IMG/VR virus record: IMGVR_UViG_3300046655_000380
Span: 1 to 48,682 of that record
Origin: a virus
Reading direction: 5' to 3' (one strand)
DNA: 48,682 nucleotides
The notes under the pieces were generated by a model. It had not been told where the DNA came from. It made no database searches and was given only the letters and a program-made list of their open reading frames with translations. Below, piece after piece: positions 25,273 to 32,502 of this stretch; positions within the stretch are counted from its first letter, which is position 1; every line of letters starts with the position of its first letter. A program made the position numbers and the translations under genes.

Positions 25273-25301
25273 CTTACAGAAATGTAATTTATAGATATAA
25301 A
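25273..25301 (+). promoter_or_regulatory. Possible promoter of the tmRNA gene
   Basis: CTTACA (25273-25278) and TATAAA (25296-25301) are 17 bases apart, giving a +1 near 25308, just before the acceptor piece. A small hairpin, TTACA-GAAA-TGTAA (25274-25287), overlaps the -35. The match is weaker than in classes A and B. Confidence 0.4.
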
Positions 25302-25307
25302 GGATAC

Positions 25308-25366
25308 TTGACGAAGATGACTTTGAGATAGACTGGACGAGGGGGCAGTACCCTCCACCTCCACCA
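25308..25366 (+). ncRNA. ssrA: Two-piece (permuted) tmRNA, acceptor piece
   Basis: The piece ends in an encoded CCA (25364-25366). A T-arm is visible with stem GAGGG/CCCTC (25339-25343 and 25351-25355) and loop GGCAGTA, which lacks the usual TTCGA. The 3' acceptor strand CACCTCC (25356-25362) pairs with GGGGGTG at 25382-25388 of the coding piece. The third pair is G-U, the alanyl-tRNA synthetase identity element. TTAAAG (25407-25412) can pair with CTTTGA (25321-25326). The 5' end is approximate. A 15-base spacer (25367-25381) separates the pieces, as in alphaproteobacterial permuted genes. Confidence 0.9.
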
Positions 25367-25381
25367 AAAAGCCTCTAATGA

Positions 25382-25603
25382 GGGGGTGAAATAGGGTAGA
25401 CAGATGTTAAAGGGTTATTGGAGAGTATGGGTTGACTTCCTTATAGGTCAAACACTATAAACGCAAACGATAACTTTGCATCTCAAGATTTCGCACTAGC
25501 TGCTTAATCTGATAGGGTTCGGTGAGTTCCTAGTAACAGAATACTCACCATTTAATAATGAGTGGTCTGCGGCCCAAGGCAACCAGCACTCCAATACTAG
25601 TTA
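25382..25603 (+). ncRNA. ssrA: Two-piece (permuted) tmRNA, coding piece
   Basis: The 5' end GGGGGTG (25382) closes the acceptor stem. The resume codon GCA is at 25463-25465; the tag reads ANDNFASQDFALAA and stops at TAA 25505-25507, with the ALAA end recognised by ClpXP-type proteases. A hairpin TTGAC/GTCAA (25432-25436, 25447-25451) lies before the tag. After it GGTGAGT/ACTCACC (25521-25527, 25543-25549) forms a stem whose loop base CTAGTA (25530-25535) pairs with TACTAG (25595-25600) as a pseudoknot, with a nested GAGTG/CACTC stem. The RNA would rescue stalled ribosomes with SmpB. The 3' end is approximate. Confidence 0.93.
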
Positions 25604-25614
25604 GGAGAATAACT

Positions 25615-25692
25615 ATGGCTTGGTCAAAACCAACTATTACTGAAATTTCAGTAGGTCTTGAAATTAATTCATACGCTTGCGCTGAGAAGTAA
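25615..25692 (+). CDS. pqqA: PQQ precursor peptide PqqA
   Basis: The 25-residue peptide MAWSKPTITEISVGLEINSY plus ACAEK matches PqqA: W-x-x-P near the N-terminus, then G-x-E-I/V-x-x-Y. Glu16 and Tyr20 keep the E-x-x-x-Y spacing of the residues cross-linked by PqqE to build pyrroloquinoline quinone. AGGAGA (25603-25608) is a strong SD and touches the end of the tmRNA pseudoknot. No pqqB-E genes are present, so host enzymes would have to process it. It is closed by a terminator. Extra cofactor for host methanol or other quinoprotein dehydrogenases is the inferred purpose. Confidence 0.85.
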   Translation: MAWSKPTITEISVGLEINSYACAEK

Positions 25693-25704
25693 TTTCACTA
25701 AATT

Positions 25705-25748
25705 GGGTGGGGTATAATACCCTTGAGGTTTGAACCCACCCTTTTTTT
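25705..25748 (+). terminator. Rho-independent terminator after pqqA
   Basis: GGGTGGG (25705-25711) pairs with CCCACCC (25735-25741), followed by seven Ts. The 23-base loop can itself form GGGTA/TACCC with the 5' side. It ends the tmRNA-pqqA unit. Confidence 0.85.
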
Positions 25749-25777
25749 ATTAATTTTTATTAGATTGTGAATACATT

Positions 25778-25987
25778 ATGACACCAAAAACATTTTCAAT
25801 ATACATAGAATCTCAAGTCAGAGAGAAAAACATATCACATATGGATGCAATATTAGAATATTGTACCAAGAACGAAGTAGAACCAGATAGTATAACTGGT
25901 CTAATCCAAAAACCACTTAAAGATAAAATAGAAGCAAACGCAAGAGATTTAAACTTTTTACCTAAAATGGGTAAACTACCAGTATGA
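25778..25987 (+). CDS. 33: gp33-like late transcription co-activator
   Basis: The 69-residue protein MTPKTFSIYIESQVREKNIS... contains MDAILEYCTKNEVEPDSITG and LKDKIEANARDLNFLP. Short proteins of this pattern directly upstream of gp59 are annotated as gp33 in marine T4-like phages, and T4 itself has 33 next to 59. gp33 links RNA polymerase to the sliding clamp for late transcription. It is shorter than T4 gp33 (about 112 residues), and the assignment rests partly on position. Confidence 0.65.
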   Translation: MTPKTFSIYIESQVREKNISHMDAILEYCTKNEVEPDSITGLIQKPLKDKIEANARDLNFLPKMGKLPV

Positions 25988-26577
25988 TTCATATTATGGA
26001 CGCCTTTAATGCATTTAAAATTTATATGGGTTTGAAAGCACATTTCAACTCAGACTACGACTTTACAAAGTATGGTGGTAAAACTAGAGCTAGTAAATCT
26101 AGTTATCTACAAAGAAAAGACAAACACTTTTTTGGTAAAGTTGCAAGAAAGTATGGTGATGAAACTCAAGACTTTTTTGTTTCTAATTTTTTAAGAAATG
26201 AAAAAGGATACATTGGAGAGTTCAATGATAGGAACTTTACAGATTGGAAAAAAAGACATCAATCATTAAGATATATGTTTGAACAAGATATGAACTTGTT
26301 GTTAAATCAAGTTACAGATTTTAATAAATTATTTACTGTTGAAAACGGACAACACCCAATATTGTTTAGAAATTATTTATCACAAAGAATCAATATAGAA
26401 ACAATGATTATATTAAACAAGTTAGTAAACTATCAAAAGGATTGGGATAAACAAATAAATGAAAACATTATCTGGCCTAATCATAGAAACAAATTAAATA
26501 ATTACGATTCACTATTGACAATTAATGAAACAGAGTATAAAATGAAAGTTCTAAATTTAACAAAAAATAAAAAGTAA
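25984..26577 (+). CDS. 59: Helicase loader, T4 gp59 type
   Basis: The 197-residue protein begins MIHIMDAFNAFKIYMGLKAH and contains YDFTKYGGKTRASKSSYLQRKDKHFFGKVARKY, in which the FTKYGGK region and KDKxFFxKxAxKY are signatures of gp59. The rest is helical. It would load the replicative helicase on gp32-coated DNA. It overlaps gp33 (ATGA) and the following gene (TAATG), in the T4-like order 33-59-32. Confidence 0.88.
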   Translation: MIHIMDAFNAFKIYMGLKAHFNSDYDFTKYGGKTRASKSSYLQRKDKHFFGKVARKYGDETQDFFVSNFLRNEKGYIGEFNDRNFTDWKKRHQSLRYMFEQDMNLLLNQVTDFNKLFTVENGQHPILFRNYLSQRINIETMIILNKLVNYQKDWDKQINENIIWPNHRNKLNNYDSLLTINETEYKMKVLNLTKNKK

Positions 26578-27524
26578 TGCATACAATACCAATATACGAT
26601 AAACAAGGTACAGAAGTAAACAGATTAGAAATAGACGATGATTTAAATCATTGTGGTGGAAGGGTCTGGAAAGGTAAAGAACACTATTACAAAGGTTTAG
26701 GTATTCCTTACTCTCATCATCAATTACTAGAAAAAGATATTACAGATGATTCTGAATTTGATATGATACAGAATACAAATATATTTTATCTAGGGTATCT
26801 TGTGTGTAGAAAAAATTGGAAGAATAAAGTAGGAATATTCCAAGAGAGATATCAACCATTTTTTCCAGATTTTATTGGTGCTTGTAGTGTTAAAGAAAAA
26901 ACAATTACTGGTAACTCAAGAGGTTTTAAAAGGTCATCAGTTGATGTGATAGAAGTTATTAATTATGATGCAGTAAATAAACAGTATTATTTTAAAATGG
27001 ATTATAAGTGTAAAAGAAAAAGTTATATTAAAGATGATGGTAAACCACAAAAATTACAAGATTTATTAGAATATATGTTAGAAAGTGATTGGAACTTTCT
27101 GTGGGATAAAGGTGCAATCAATGATATAACACCAGAGGGCCTGGTGTCAGATGTAGCTGACCTATTTGAGTCAGATGAATTGCACCATCAATTAGGAACT
27201 GTGTATTCAGTTTTATACAGTTTACACAATGTTAATGTACAAAAATATTTTGAGTTTCTTAAACATATGAAATTAGAACATAAGAATCAATCTTCTTTTA
27301 TTACTAATTCCATATTGATTTTAGAGAATAATGGTATTGATACTTTACCATTAAAACCTTTTAATGAGGATATGAAAAACTTTAAACATACAGTTTTGAA
27401 TTTCTTATTGCAAGGTAAAAATTGTGCATATTGTTCTTGTGATATGTTTATCCACGAGGGTGATTTGGTCAGAGATGATTATGTACGAAAAGTGTCAAAA
27501 CAACTACAACACATACAATATTAA
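26577..27524 (+). CDS. Unknown protein between gp59 and gp32
   Basis: The 315-residue protein starts MHTIPIYDKQGTEVNRLEID. It shows a Trp/Tyr/His-rich N-terminal half and, near the C-terminus, CAYCSCDMF (about 282-290), which with a nearby His could bind metal. A helical region covers about 190-260. I recognise no family. Its location in the replication cluster and TAATG coupling to gp59 suggest a DNA-related role. Confidence 0.75.
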   Translation: MHTIPIYDKQGTEVNRLEIDDDLNHCGGRVWKGKEHYYKGLGIPYSHHQLLEKDITDDSEFDMIQNTNIFYLGYLVCRKNWKNKVGIFQERYQPFFPDFIGACSVKEKTITGNSRGFKRSSVDVIEVINYDAVNKQYYFKMDYKCKRKSYIKDDGKPQKLQDLLEYMLESDWNFLWDKGAINDITPEGLVSDVADLFESDELHHQLGTVYSVLYSLHNVNVQKYFEFLKHMKLEHKNQSSFITNSILILENNGIDTLPLKPFNEDMKNFKHTVLNFLLQGKNCAYCSCDMFIHEGDLVRDDYVRKVSKQLQHIQY

Positions 27525-27542
27525 TTTTAATTTGGAGTAAAT

Positions 27543-27749
27543 ATGAATATGGAACAAAAACAATCTAACGAATCTTTAGTAAGAGAAAGAGATTTTTATC
27601 GTTCTAAATTTGAAGGTATGGAAGATAAAATAAAACTTCTATCATCTGATTGTGCATATCTTAAAAAAGATAATGACAGTTTAAGAGATAGATTAAAAGA
27701 AGTAAACAAACAAGCTTTTATTAAAAATAAAAGAAACTTTAGGAGATAG
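27543..27749 (+). CDS. Small coiled-coil protein
   Basis: The 68-residue protein has TTGGAG before the ATG and a charged coiled coil over most of its length (LVRERDFYRSKFEGMEDKIK onward), ending in a basic tail. No function is recognised. Confidence 0.7.
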   Translation: MNMEQKQSNESLVRERDFYRSKFEGMEDKIKLLSSDCAYLKKDNDSLRDRLKEVNKQAFIKNKRNFRR

Positions 27750-27751
27750 GT

Positions 27752-28060
27752 GTGGAACAAAGATTTACATTTATTAAGACAAATGAAATTAAAGACGATT
27801 TTGACTCCGAAGAAAGAGTTGAAGTTGAAGTTGTAATAGAAGAAAATGATTTAGGACAACTAGAAGAAAAGTTTAATAATTTTCTTAAAGGTTGTGGTTA
27901 TGAAGACATTACAGTATCAATAACAGAACCTAGTATAGAACAAGATGGTGATGTTCTTGGTGACTTAGATGATGAACTAGAAGATGTTGACGAAGTGGAC
28001 AATATTCACGCTTTCAAAAAAACTAGTGATTATAATGATAAACCATCTGACACAGAGTAA
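27752..28060 (+). CDS. Small acidic protein
   Basis: The GTG start at 27752 follows AGGAGATAG. The 102-residue protein has a predicted alpha/beta start (RVEVEVVIEENDLGQLEEKF) and a strongly acidic second half (GDLDDELEDVDEVD). It could be a DNA mimic or a partner-binding protein; nothing proves this. Its stop overlaps the next ATG. Confidence 0.65.
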   Translation: MEQRFTFIKTNEIKDDFDSEERVEVEVVIEENDLGQLEEKFNNFLKGCGYEDITVSITEPSIEQDGDVLGDLDDELEDVDEVDNIHAFKKTSDYNDKPSDTE

Positions 28061-28971
28061 TGCAACAACTATCTTTATTGGATTTTATAGTGGATAATAG
28101 TAAACCTAAAAATGTATTTGTACTTGGTAATGGTGAGTCCAGAGATGGATATGACCTAAAACAATTTAGACAATGGGGAAAGATATATGGGTGTAATGCA
28201 CTTTATAGAGATTTCCAACCAGATGGATTAATATCAACAGATTGGGCTATGATGCACGAGATATATTCATCTGGTTATTGTTCTAATAACAAATGTTATT
28301 TTAGACAATGGAAACTGTTACCAGAACAATTCTTTGAGATGTTACAATATACTGGATTAGAACAATCAAGTATGGAACAACTGAATGAACAACTCAAGAG
28401 TTTAGATTTAGATACAGTAGATAAATTTTTACATCAAAATGAAAAAGGTTCTAGAACACAATTAGTTTGTCACGGAATAGACCCAGAGAGATTTAAAGAT
28501 GCGATATTAGAAATATTATCAAAGTTTAAAGGATTACCGAAAGGTGATGTAAGACAAAAACTAGGTAATGCTGGTTTATGGATTACTTGGGTAGATGATA
28601 ATGATATGGCTGAAGATTTAGATACTTTCTTTGATGGTGAATTTATGGGTTGGAGTTCAGGCCCTACTGCTGTTAGAGTTGCAATAGAAGAAAATAAAGA
28701 TATAGATAACATCTATATGTTAGGATTTGATATGCCAAGAGATGGTAAAGTAAATAATGTGTATAAAGACACAGATTGTTACATTACTTCTGATTGTAAA
28801 TATGTAAGTCCTATGAACTGGATAGAACAACACGAAAATAATTTTAAGAAATATCCAGACAAAAAGTTTTACAGAGTTATAGATGATGGTTCTGAAATAC
28901 CAGAATGGTCAGACTATAACAATGTGAAAACAATCACCTACGGAAATATGTGGGGTAGAGTGGTTGTATAA
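28060..28971 (+). CDS. Conserved phage protein with Rossmann-like GNGES motif
   Basis: The 303-residue protein contains VFVLGNGESRDGYDLKQFRQ near residue 20, GKIYGCNALYRDFQPDGLIS, and DNIYMLGFDMPRDGKV near residue 220. The GNGxSR and LGFD elements recall DUF115 and sialyltransferase-like folds and occur in proteins of marine T4-like phages. A transferase acting on a nucleotide-activated group is possible. Its stop codon lies inside a late promoter. Confidence 0.7.
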   Translation: MQQLSLLDFIVDNSKPKNVFVLGNGESRDGYDLKQFRQWGKIYGCNALYRDFQPDGLISTDWAMMHEIYSSGYCSNNKCYFRQWKLLPEQFFEMLQYTGLEQSSMEQLNEQLKSLDLDTVDKFLHQNEKGSRTQLVCHGIDPERFKDAILEILSKFKGLPKGDVRQKLGNAGLWITWVDDNDMAEDLDTFFDGEFMGWSSGPTAVRVAIEENKDIDNIYMLGFDMPRDGKVNNVYKDTDCYITSDCKYVSPMNWIEQHENNFKKYPDKKFYRVIDDGSEIPEWSDYNNVKTITYGNMWGRVVV

Positions 28972-28974
28972 ATA
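28967..28974 (+). promoter_or_regulatory. T4-type late promoter TATAAATA for gp32
   Basis: The exact octamer overlaps the preceding stop codon. The predicted +1 is about 28980, giving a 60-base, AT-rich, G-poor leader with CGGAG before the gp32 ATG at 29042. Confidence 0.75.
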
Positions 28975-29041
28975 ACATTATATTATGATTAAGTGAAATA
29001 AAATAACATATAAAACATATAATAACATACGGAGATATAAT

Positions 29042-29932
29042 ATGTCATTAGATACTTTAAAAAAGTCTAATTCTTTAGACAAGATACTGGCTGCAGTTGA
29101 ATCAGAAAATGCACCAGTAGAAAAACAATCATATGTAGATGAGAGATTGTGGAAACCAGAACTAGATAAGTCTGGTAATGGTTATGCAGTTATTCGTTTT
29201 CTGCCTGCACCAGATGGTGAAGATATGCCTTGGGCAAAACTTTGGAATCACGCATTTCAAGGGCCAACTGGTAAGTGGTACATTGAAAACTCATTAACTA
29301 CATTAACTCAAAAAGACCCAGTTTCAGAATACAATTCTCAACTGTGGAACTCTGGTGTTGAAAGTGATAAAGAAATCGCTAGAAAACAAAAGAGAAAACT
29401 ACAATACTACTCAAACATATATGTAGTGTCTGACCCAAAGCATCCAGAAAATGAAGGTAAAGTTTTCTTATTCAGATATGGTAAGAAAATTTATGATAAA
29501 TTGATGGAAGCTTTACAACCTCAGTTTGAAGATGAAACTCCAGTAAATCCATTTGATTTCTGGGAAGGTGCAAACTTTAAATTGAAAATCAGAAAGGTTG
29601 ACGGATACTGGAACTACGACAAGTCAGAGTTTGATAGTCCATCAAAATTAAACGAAGATGATTCCGAATTAGATAAGATTTGGAAGACAGAATACTCTTT
29701 AAAAGAGTTTAATGCACCATCTAACTTTAAGACTTATGATGAACTCAAAAATCGTCTTGACGATGTTCTAAGTGGAACTCAATCATCAACAAGTTCTGCC
29801 GAAGATGTAGAACTTCCTAAGACAGAAGTTGACGGAGATGACAAGTCTTATGTAGACAATGTTGTCAAAACAACTTCTAATGAAAGTGATGATAGTTTAG
29901 ATTACTTTCAGAAATTAGCAAAAGAAGCCTAA
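29042..29932 (+). CDS. 32: Single-stranded DNA-binding protein gp32
   Basis: The 296-residue protein has the gp32 layout: N-terminal cooperativity region (LDKILAAVES), OB-fold core with GYAVIRFLPAPDGEDMPWAK (about 47-66) and KVFLFRYGKKIYDKL (about 140-154), and an acidic Ser/Asp-rich C-terminus ending DYFQKLAKEA for partner contacts. The core has no cysteines where T4 gp32 has its zinc site (the region reads SLTTLTQKDPVSEYN), so it probably binds no zinc. A late promoter lies upstream and a terminator downstream. Confidence 0.93.
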   Translation: MSLDTLKKSNSLDKILAAVESENAPVEKQSYVDERLWKPELDKSGNGYAVIRFLPAPDGEDMPWAKLWNHAFQGPTGKWYIENSLTTLTQKDPVSEYNSQLWNSGVESDKEIARKQKRKLQYYSNIYVVSDPKHPENEGKVFLFRYGKKIYDKLMEALQPQFEDETPVNPFDFWEGANFKLKIRKVDGYWNYDKSEFDSPSKLNEDDSELDKIWKTEYSLKEFNAPSNFKTYDELKNRLDDVLSGTQSSTSSAEDVELPKTEVDGDDKSYVDNVVKTTSNESDDSLDYFQKLAKEA

Positions 29933-29957
29933 ACTTCCTTTGTTTCTCCTTATTGAA

Positions 29958-29990
29958 GGGGTGTTACACTTTTGTGTACACCCCTTTTTT
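29958..29990 (+). terminator. Rho-independent terminator after gp32
   Basis: GGGGTG-T-TACAC and GTGTACACCCC form an 11-base-pair stem with a TTTT loop (29958-29984), followed by six Ts. A late promoter starts three bases downstream. Confidence 0.88.
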
Positions 29991-29992
29991 AT

Positions 29993-30000
29993 TATAAATA
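29993..30000 (+). promoter_or_regulatory. T4-type late promoter TATAAATA
   Basis: The exact octamer lies right after the gp32 terminator. The predicted +1 (about 30006) excludes an ATG at 30004 and leaves TAGGAGAGG as SD for the ATG at 30025. Confidence 0.8.
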
Positions 30001-30024
30001 GTAATGAGAGTAGGAGAGGCAAAT

Positions 30025-30471
30025 ATGGTAGACCCAATTACAGCATTTGGAGCTGCAACAGCAGCCTTTAGTGCAATCAAAAAAGGATTTGAAATCGGCC
30101 GAGATGTGGAATCTATGTATGGAGACATCGGTAGGTGGATGACAAGTTGTGAAACTGTAACTAAAGAAGCAGCTAGAGCAAAAAAATCTGGTATGAGTGT
30201 TGAAGAAGAAGCACTTGAAGTCTTTGCACACAAAAAGAAAATCGCCGCAATGGAACAAGAACTCAGAACTTTCGTGAATATGAATCACGGCCCTGATGCG
30301 TGGAATGAAGTTTTAAGAATACAAGCAGAGATAAGAAAAAAAAGAAAAGAAGCAATAGCACTTGCAAAGAAAAAGCAAGAAGAAATGATTATGTGGATTA
30401 TGATAGGTGTGGGTTCATTATGTTCCCTATGGGTAGTATTTTATGTTATCTGGAAGGCTATGGGACAGTAA
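30025..30471 (+). CDS. Conserved late protein with C-terminal membrane helix
   Basis: The ATG at 30025 is chosen because TAGGAGAGG lies five bases upstream and the late +1 falls after the earlier ATG. The 148-residue protein has an N-terminal hydrophobic amphipathic region (VDPITAFGAATAAFSAIKKG), a charged helical middle and a C-terminal transmembrane helix (about 123-144). Similar proteins are conserved in T4-like cyanophages; the function is unknown. Confidence 0.75.
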   Translation: MVDPITAFGAATAAFSAIKKGFEIGRDVESMYGDIGRWMTSCETVTKEAARAKKSGMSVEEEALEVFAHKKKIAAMEQELRTFVNMNHGPDAWNEVLRIQAEIRKKRKEAIALAKKKQEEMIMWIMIGVGSLCSLWVVFYVIWKAMGQ

Positions 30472-30498
30472 AATGGTAATATCCATAGGAGTATTAGA

Positions 30499-30609
30499 AT
30501 GAAAAATAATATTTTGAGTAAATTAATGAAAAGTCATTGGTTTTGGATTTATTTATTTGTTATAATTCTTTTTACAGTATTGACTTTTATTGATTTCATA
30601 ACAAGTTAA
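30499..30609 (+). CDS. Small membrane peptide
   Basis: The 36-residue frame MKNNILSKLMKSHWFWIYLF... has one hydrophobic helix and AGGAG (30487-30491) at good spacing. It follows the late gene above and is probably in the same transcript. Function unknown. Confidence 0.6.
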   Translation: MKNNILSKLMKSHWFWIYLFVIILFTVLTFIDFITS

Positions 30610-30613
30610 TTTA

Positions 30614-30802
30614 ATGAAAAAGTTTAAATGGACTCGTTGGCCGAGATTCAGATCACAGTGGAGACACTCAATGCCATACAAGAGTCCAGTAGTAATGTGG
30701 GATAGTGAAATGGTATTAGTTGAGATTAAAGAAATAGATGGTGAGAAAGTTCCTATTCATATGTGTAGAGGGAAAAGTACCAGAAAGATACCAGAATATT
30801 AA
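30614..30802 (+). CDS. Small basic protein
   Basis: The 62-residue protein has a Trp/Arg-rich N-terminus (KKFKWTRWPRFRSQWRHS) and a beta-like VLVEIKEIDGEKVPIH segment. It ends tail to tail with the minus-strand tape-measure gene, overlapping it by four bases. Function unknown. Confidence 0.65.
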   Translation: MKKFKWTRWPRFRSQWRHSMPYKSPVVMWDSEMVLVEIKEIDGEKVPIHMCRGKSTRKIPEY

Positions 30803-32502
30803 CCAAATTGTTGTCTTACAACTTGACTATGGAAACTATCTGTAATTTTTGTATCCATAACTATTGTTTGTTCAGATGGATTAGTTGTAATATTAGTGTT
30901 ACCACCAGCCATCATAAATGATGCAGTTTGATTATCTTTTTCTGCAACTAATTTCTTATTATCTTTCATAAGTTCAACTAACTCATTTATTTTATCAACT
31001 TGTCTTATACTACTTTTTTCAATAATCTCATTATTCTTATCCATCACTTTTTTAATTTTTTCATTGTTTCTTTTCATACTCTCAACAGTAGCAACTCTTT
31101 TTTGTTCAATGAGTTTATCAAATTGTTCTTGAGTTATATCACCTGCTTCTAATCTTTTTTGTTGAAACTTCTCAAATTTTTCAAAACTAAGTTGACTCTT
31201 TTCAACTTGTTTTGCATATCTTTCAATCTTGTCGCCTGGTGTATCAATTAAATCTTCTGCTTTTATTAAACCAAATGTGAAACCTTCAACTGCACCAGCG
31301 CCCCCTGCTAATATTTTTTCAAACTTATTTGCCTCTTTACCAAAAAGTTCATTCGCATTTCCAAATGCTGCGACTGCGTCTACTGCCGAAACAGCCACAG
31401 AACCAACTGCAAATCCTACTGGGCCTGCAGCTCTAAGTGCAGTACCAGCAACTCTCGCACCACCTTTTGCAATATTTTTTACACTACCTAATTTTGATAC
31501 TTTATCTGGTTTAATCGTTTGTTTAGACTGACCCATTTTGGAAACATCAAAGCCTGATGATTTACCACCCTTTACACCTTTTGCACCTTTACCACCTTTA
31601 CCAAAACCCATCATTCCACCAATACCTCTAACCATTTTGGTTGCAGTGGATATCGCAAAATATATTGCAGCTGCAAATGCGGCGACTGCTATACCTATAC
31701 CAATTAAAAATGTTTTTTTGAAATCACCTAATGCTTCAGTCGTATCAGTAAACAGTTTACTTACAACAGCACCTAAACCCTCTTCTTTAAATAGTGTGTA
31801 TAAGTCTTCAACATAAGCAAAAAATGCTTTAGTTATCTCTATGGTTGCACGGATAGTATTTTTTAATCCCTCAAGGAACTTAGGCCACATATCACTATTA
31901 ATAAATTTTTGTAAAGCAAATAGTGCAGTCAATAAAAGACCACCAGTGATTAAATTTTTTAAAATTGCACCTATACTTTTAAATGTAGTTTCTATTGGTG
32001 ATGTAATTGCACCCAATATACCTTTACCAAGATTTTGAACAGATGTTAGTAATTTACTACGGTCTCTTTTTTCATCTTTTTTATCTTCGTTACTTTTTGT
32101 TACAGACTCTTTTATACCCAATGCAAAGAATTTTATTCTTTCACCAAAAGTTAAAAACCCTTTTTTATTAGCCTCTATAATTTGTTGTTGTAATTCACTT
32201 TGTTCTTCTTTTTGTTCTTTTGTTTCATCAATACCTTGAGTTTGTATTTTTTGTAATTTTACTACTTCGTCTGTTGTTTCTTTTTGTAGATTATCAGTTT
32301 CAGTAATACCTTCTTTTTTATCAAAAGATTCTCTTTGAGCTGCAAGTCTAGTATCATTAATTATTTCTGGTAATGCATCTTTTAGTCTTTCACCAGCATC
32401 ATCACCTCTATCATTTTGTTGAATAATAGTTTGTAGACTATCAGTAGTCTCTTTTTGTCTTTTGATAAGTTCTTGAAAGTCTCTTGAAGTAATATCAGCC
32501 AT
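30799..32502 (-). CDS. Tail tape-measure-like protein
   Basis: The 567-residue protein has long coiled coils at both ends (about 1-115 and 425-520), hydrophobic segments in the middle (about 180-200 and 270-295) and Gly/Ala-rich stretches (GGMMGFGKGGKGAKGVKGG). That is the usual composition of tape-measure proteins. It follows gp54-, gp26- and gp51-like genes, where T4 has its hub and tape-measure gene 29. The sequence has no specific gp29 motif I can name, so the call rests on composition and context. Confidence 0.6.
   Translation of the reverse strand: MADITSRDFQELIKRQKETTDSLQTIIQQNDRGDDAGERLKDALPEIINDTRLAAQRESFDKKEGITETDNLQKETTDEVVKLQKIQTQGIDETKEQKEEQSELQQQIIEANKKGFLTFGERIKFFALGIKESVTKSNEDKKDEKRDRSKLLTSVQNLGKGILGAITSPIETTFKSIGAILKNLITGGLLLTALFALQKFINSDMWPKFLEGLKNTIRATIEITKAFFAYVEDLYTLFKEEGLGAVVSKLFTDTTEALGDFKKTFLIGIGIAVAAFAAAIYFAISTATKMVRGIGGMMGFGKGGKGAKGVKGGKSSGFDVSKMGQSKQTIKPDKVSKLGSVKNIAKGGARVAGTALRAAGPVGFAVGSVAVSAVDAVAAFGNANELFGKEANKFEKILAGGAGAVEGFTFGLIKAEDLIDTPGDKIERYAKQVEKSQLSFEKFEKFQQKRLEAGDITQEQFDKLIEQKRVATVESMKRNNEKIKKVMDKNNEIIEKSSIRQVDKINELVELMKDNKKLVAEKDNQTASFMMAGGNTNITTNPSEQTIVMDTKITDSFHSQVVRQQFG

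Noticed and set aside
25261-25307. Glutamine-type riboswitch before the tmRNA
   Set aside because: I recall such an element in a related phage and looked for the GUUCA plus GACGGAAGUAGG core. GTTCA is present at 25263-25267, but the second core is not, and the small GAAA-loop hairpin alone is not sufficient.
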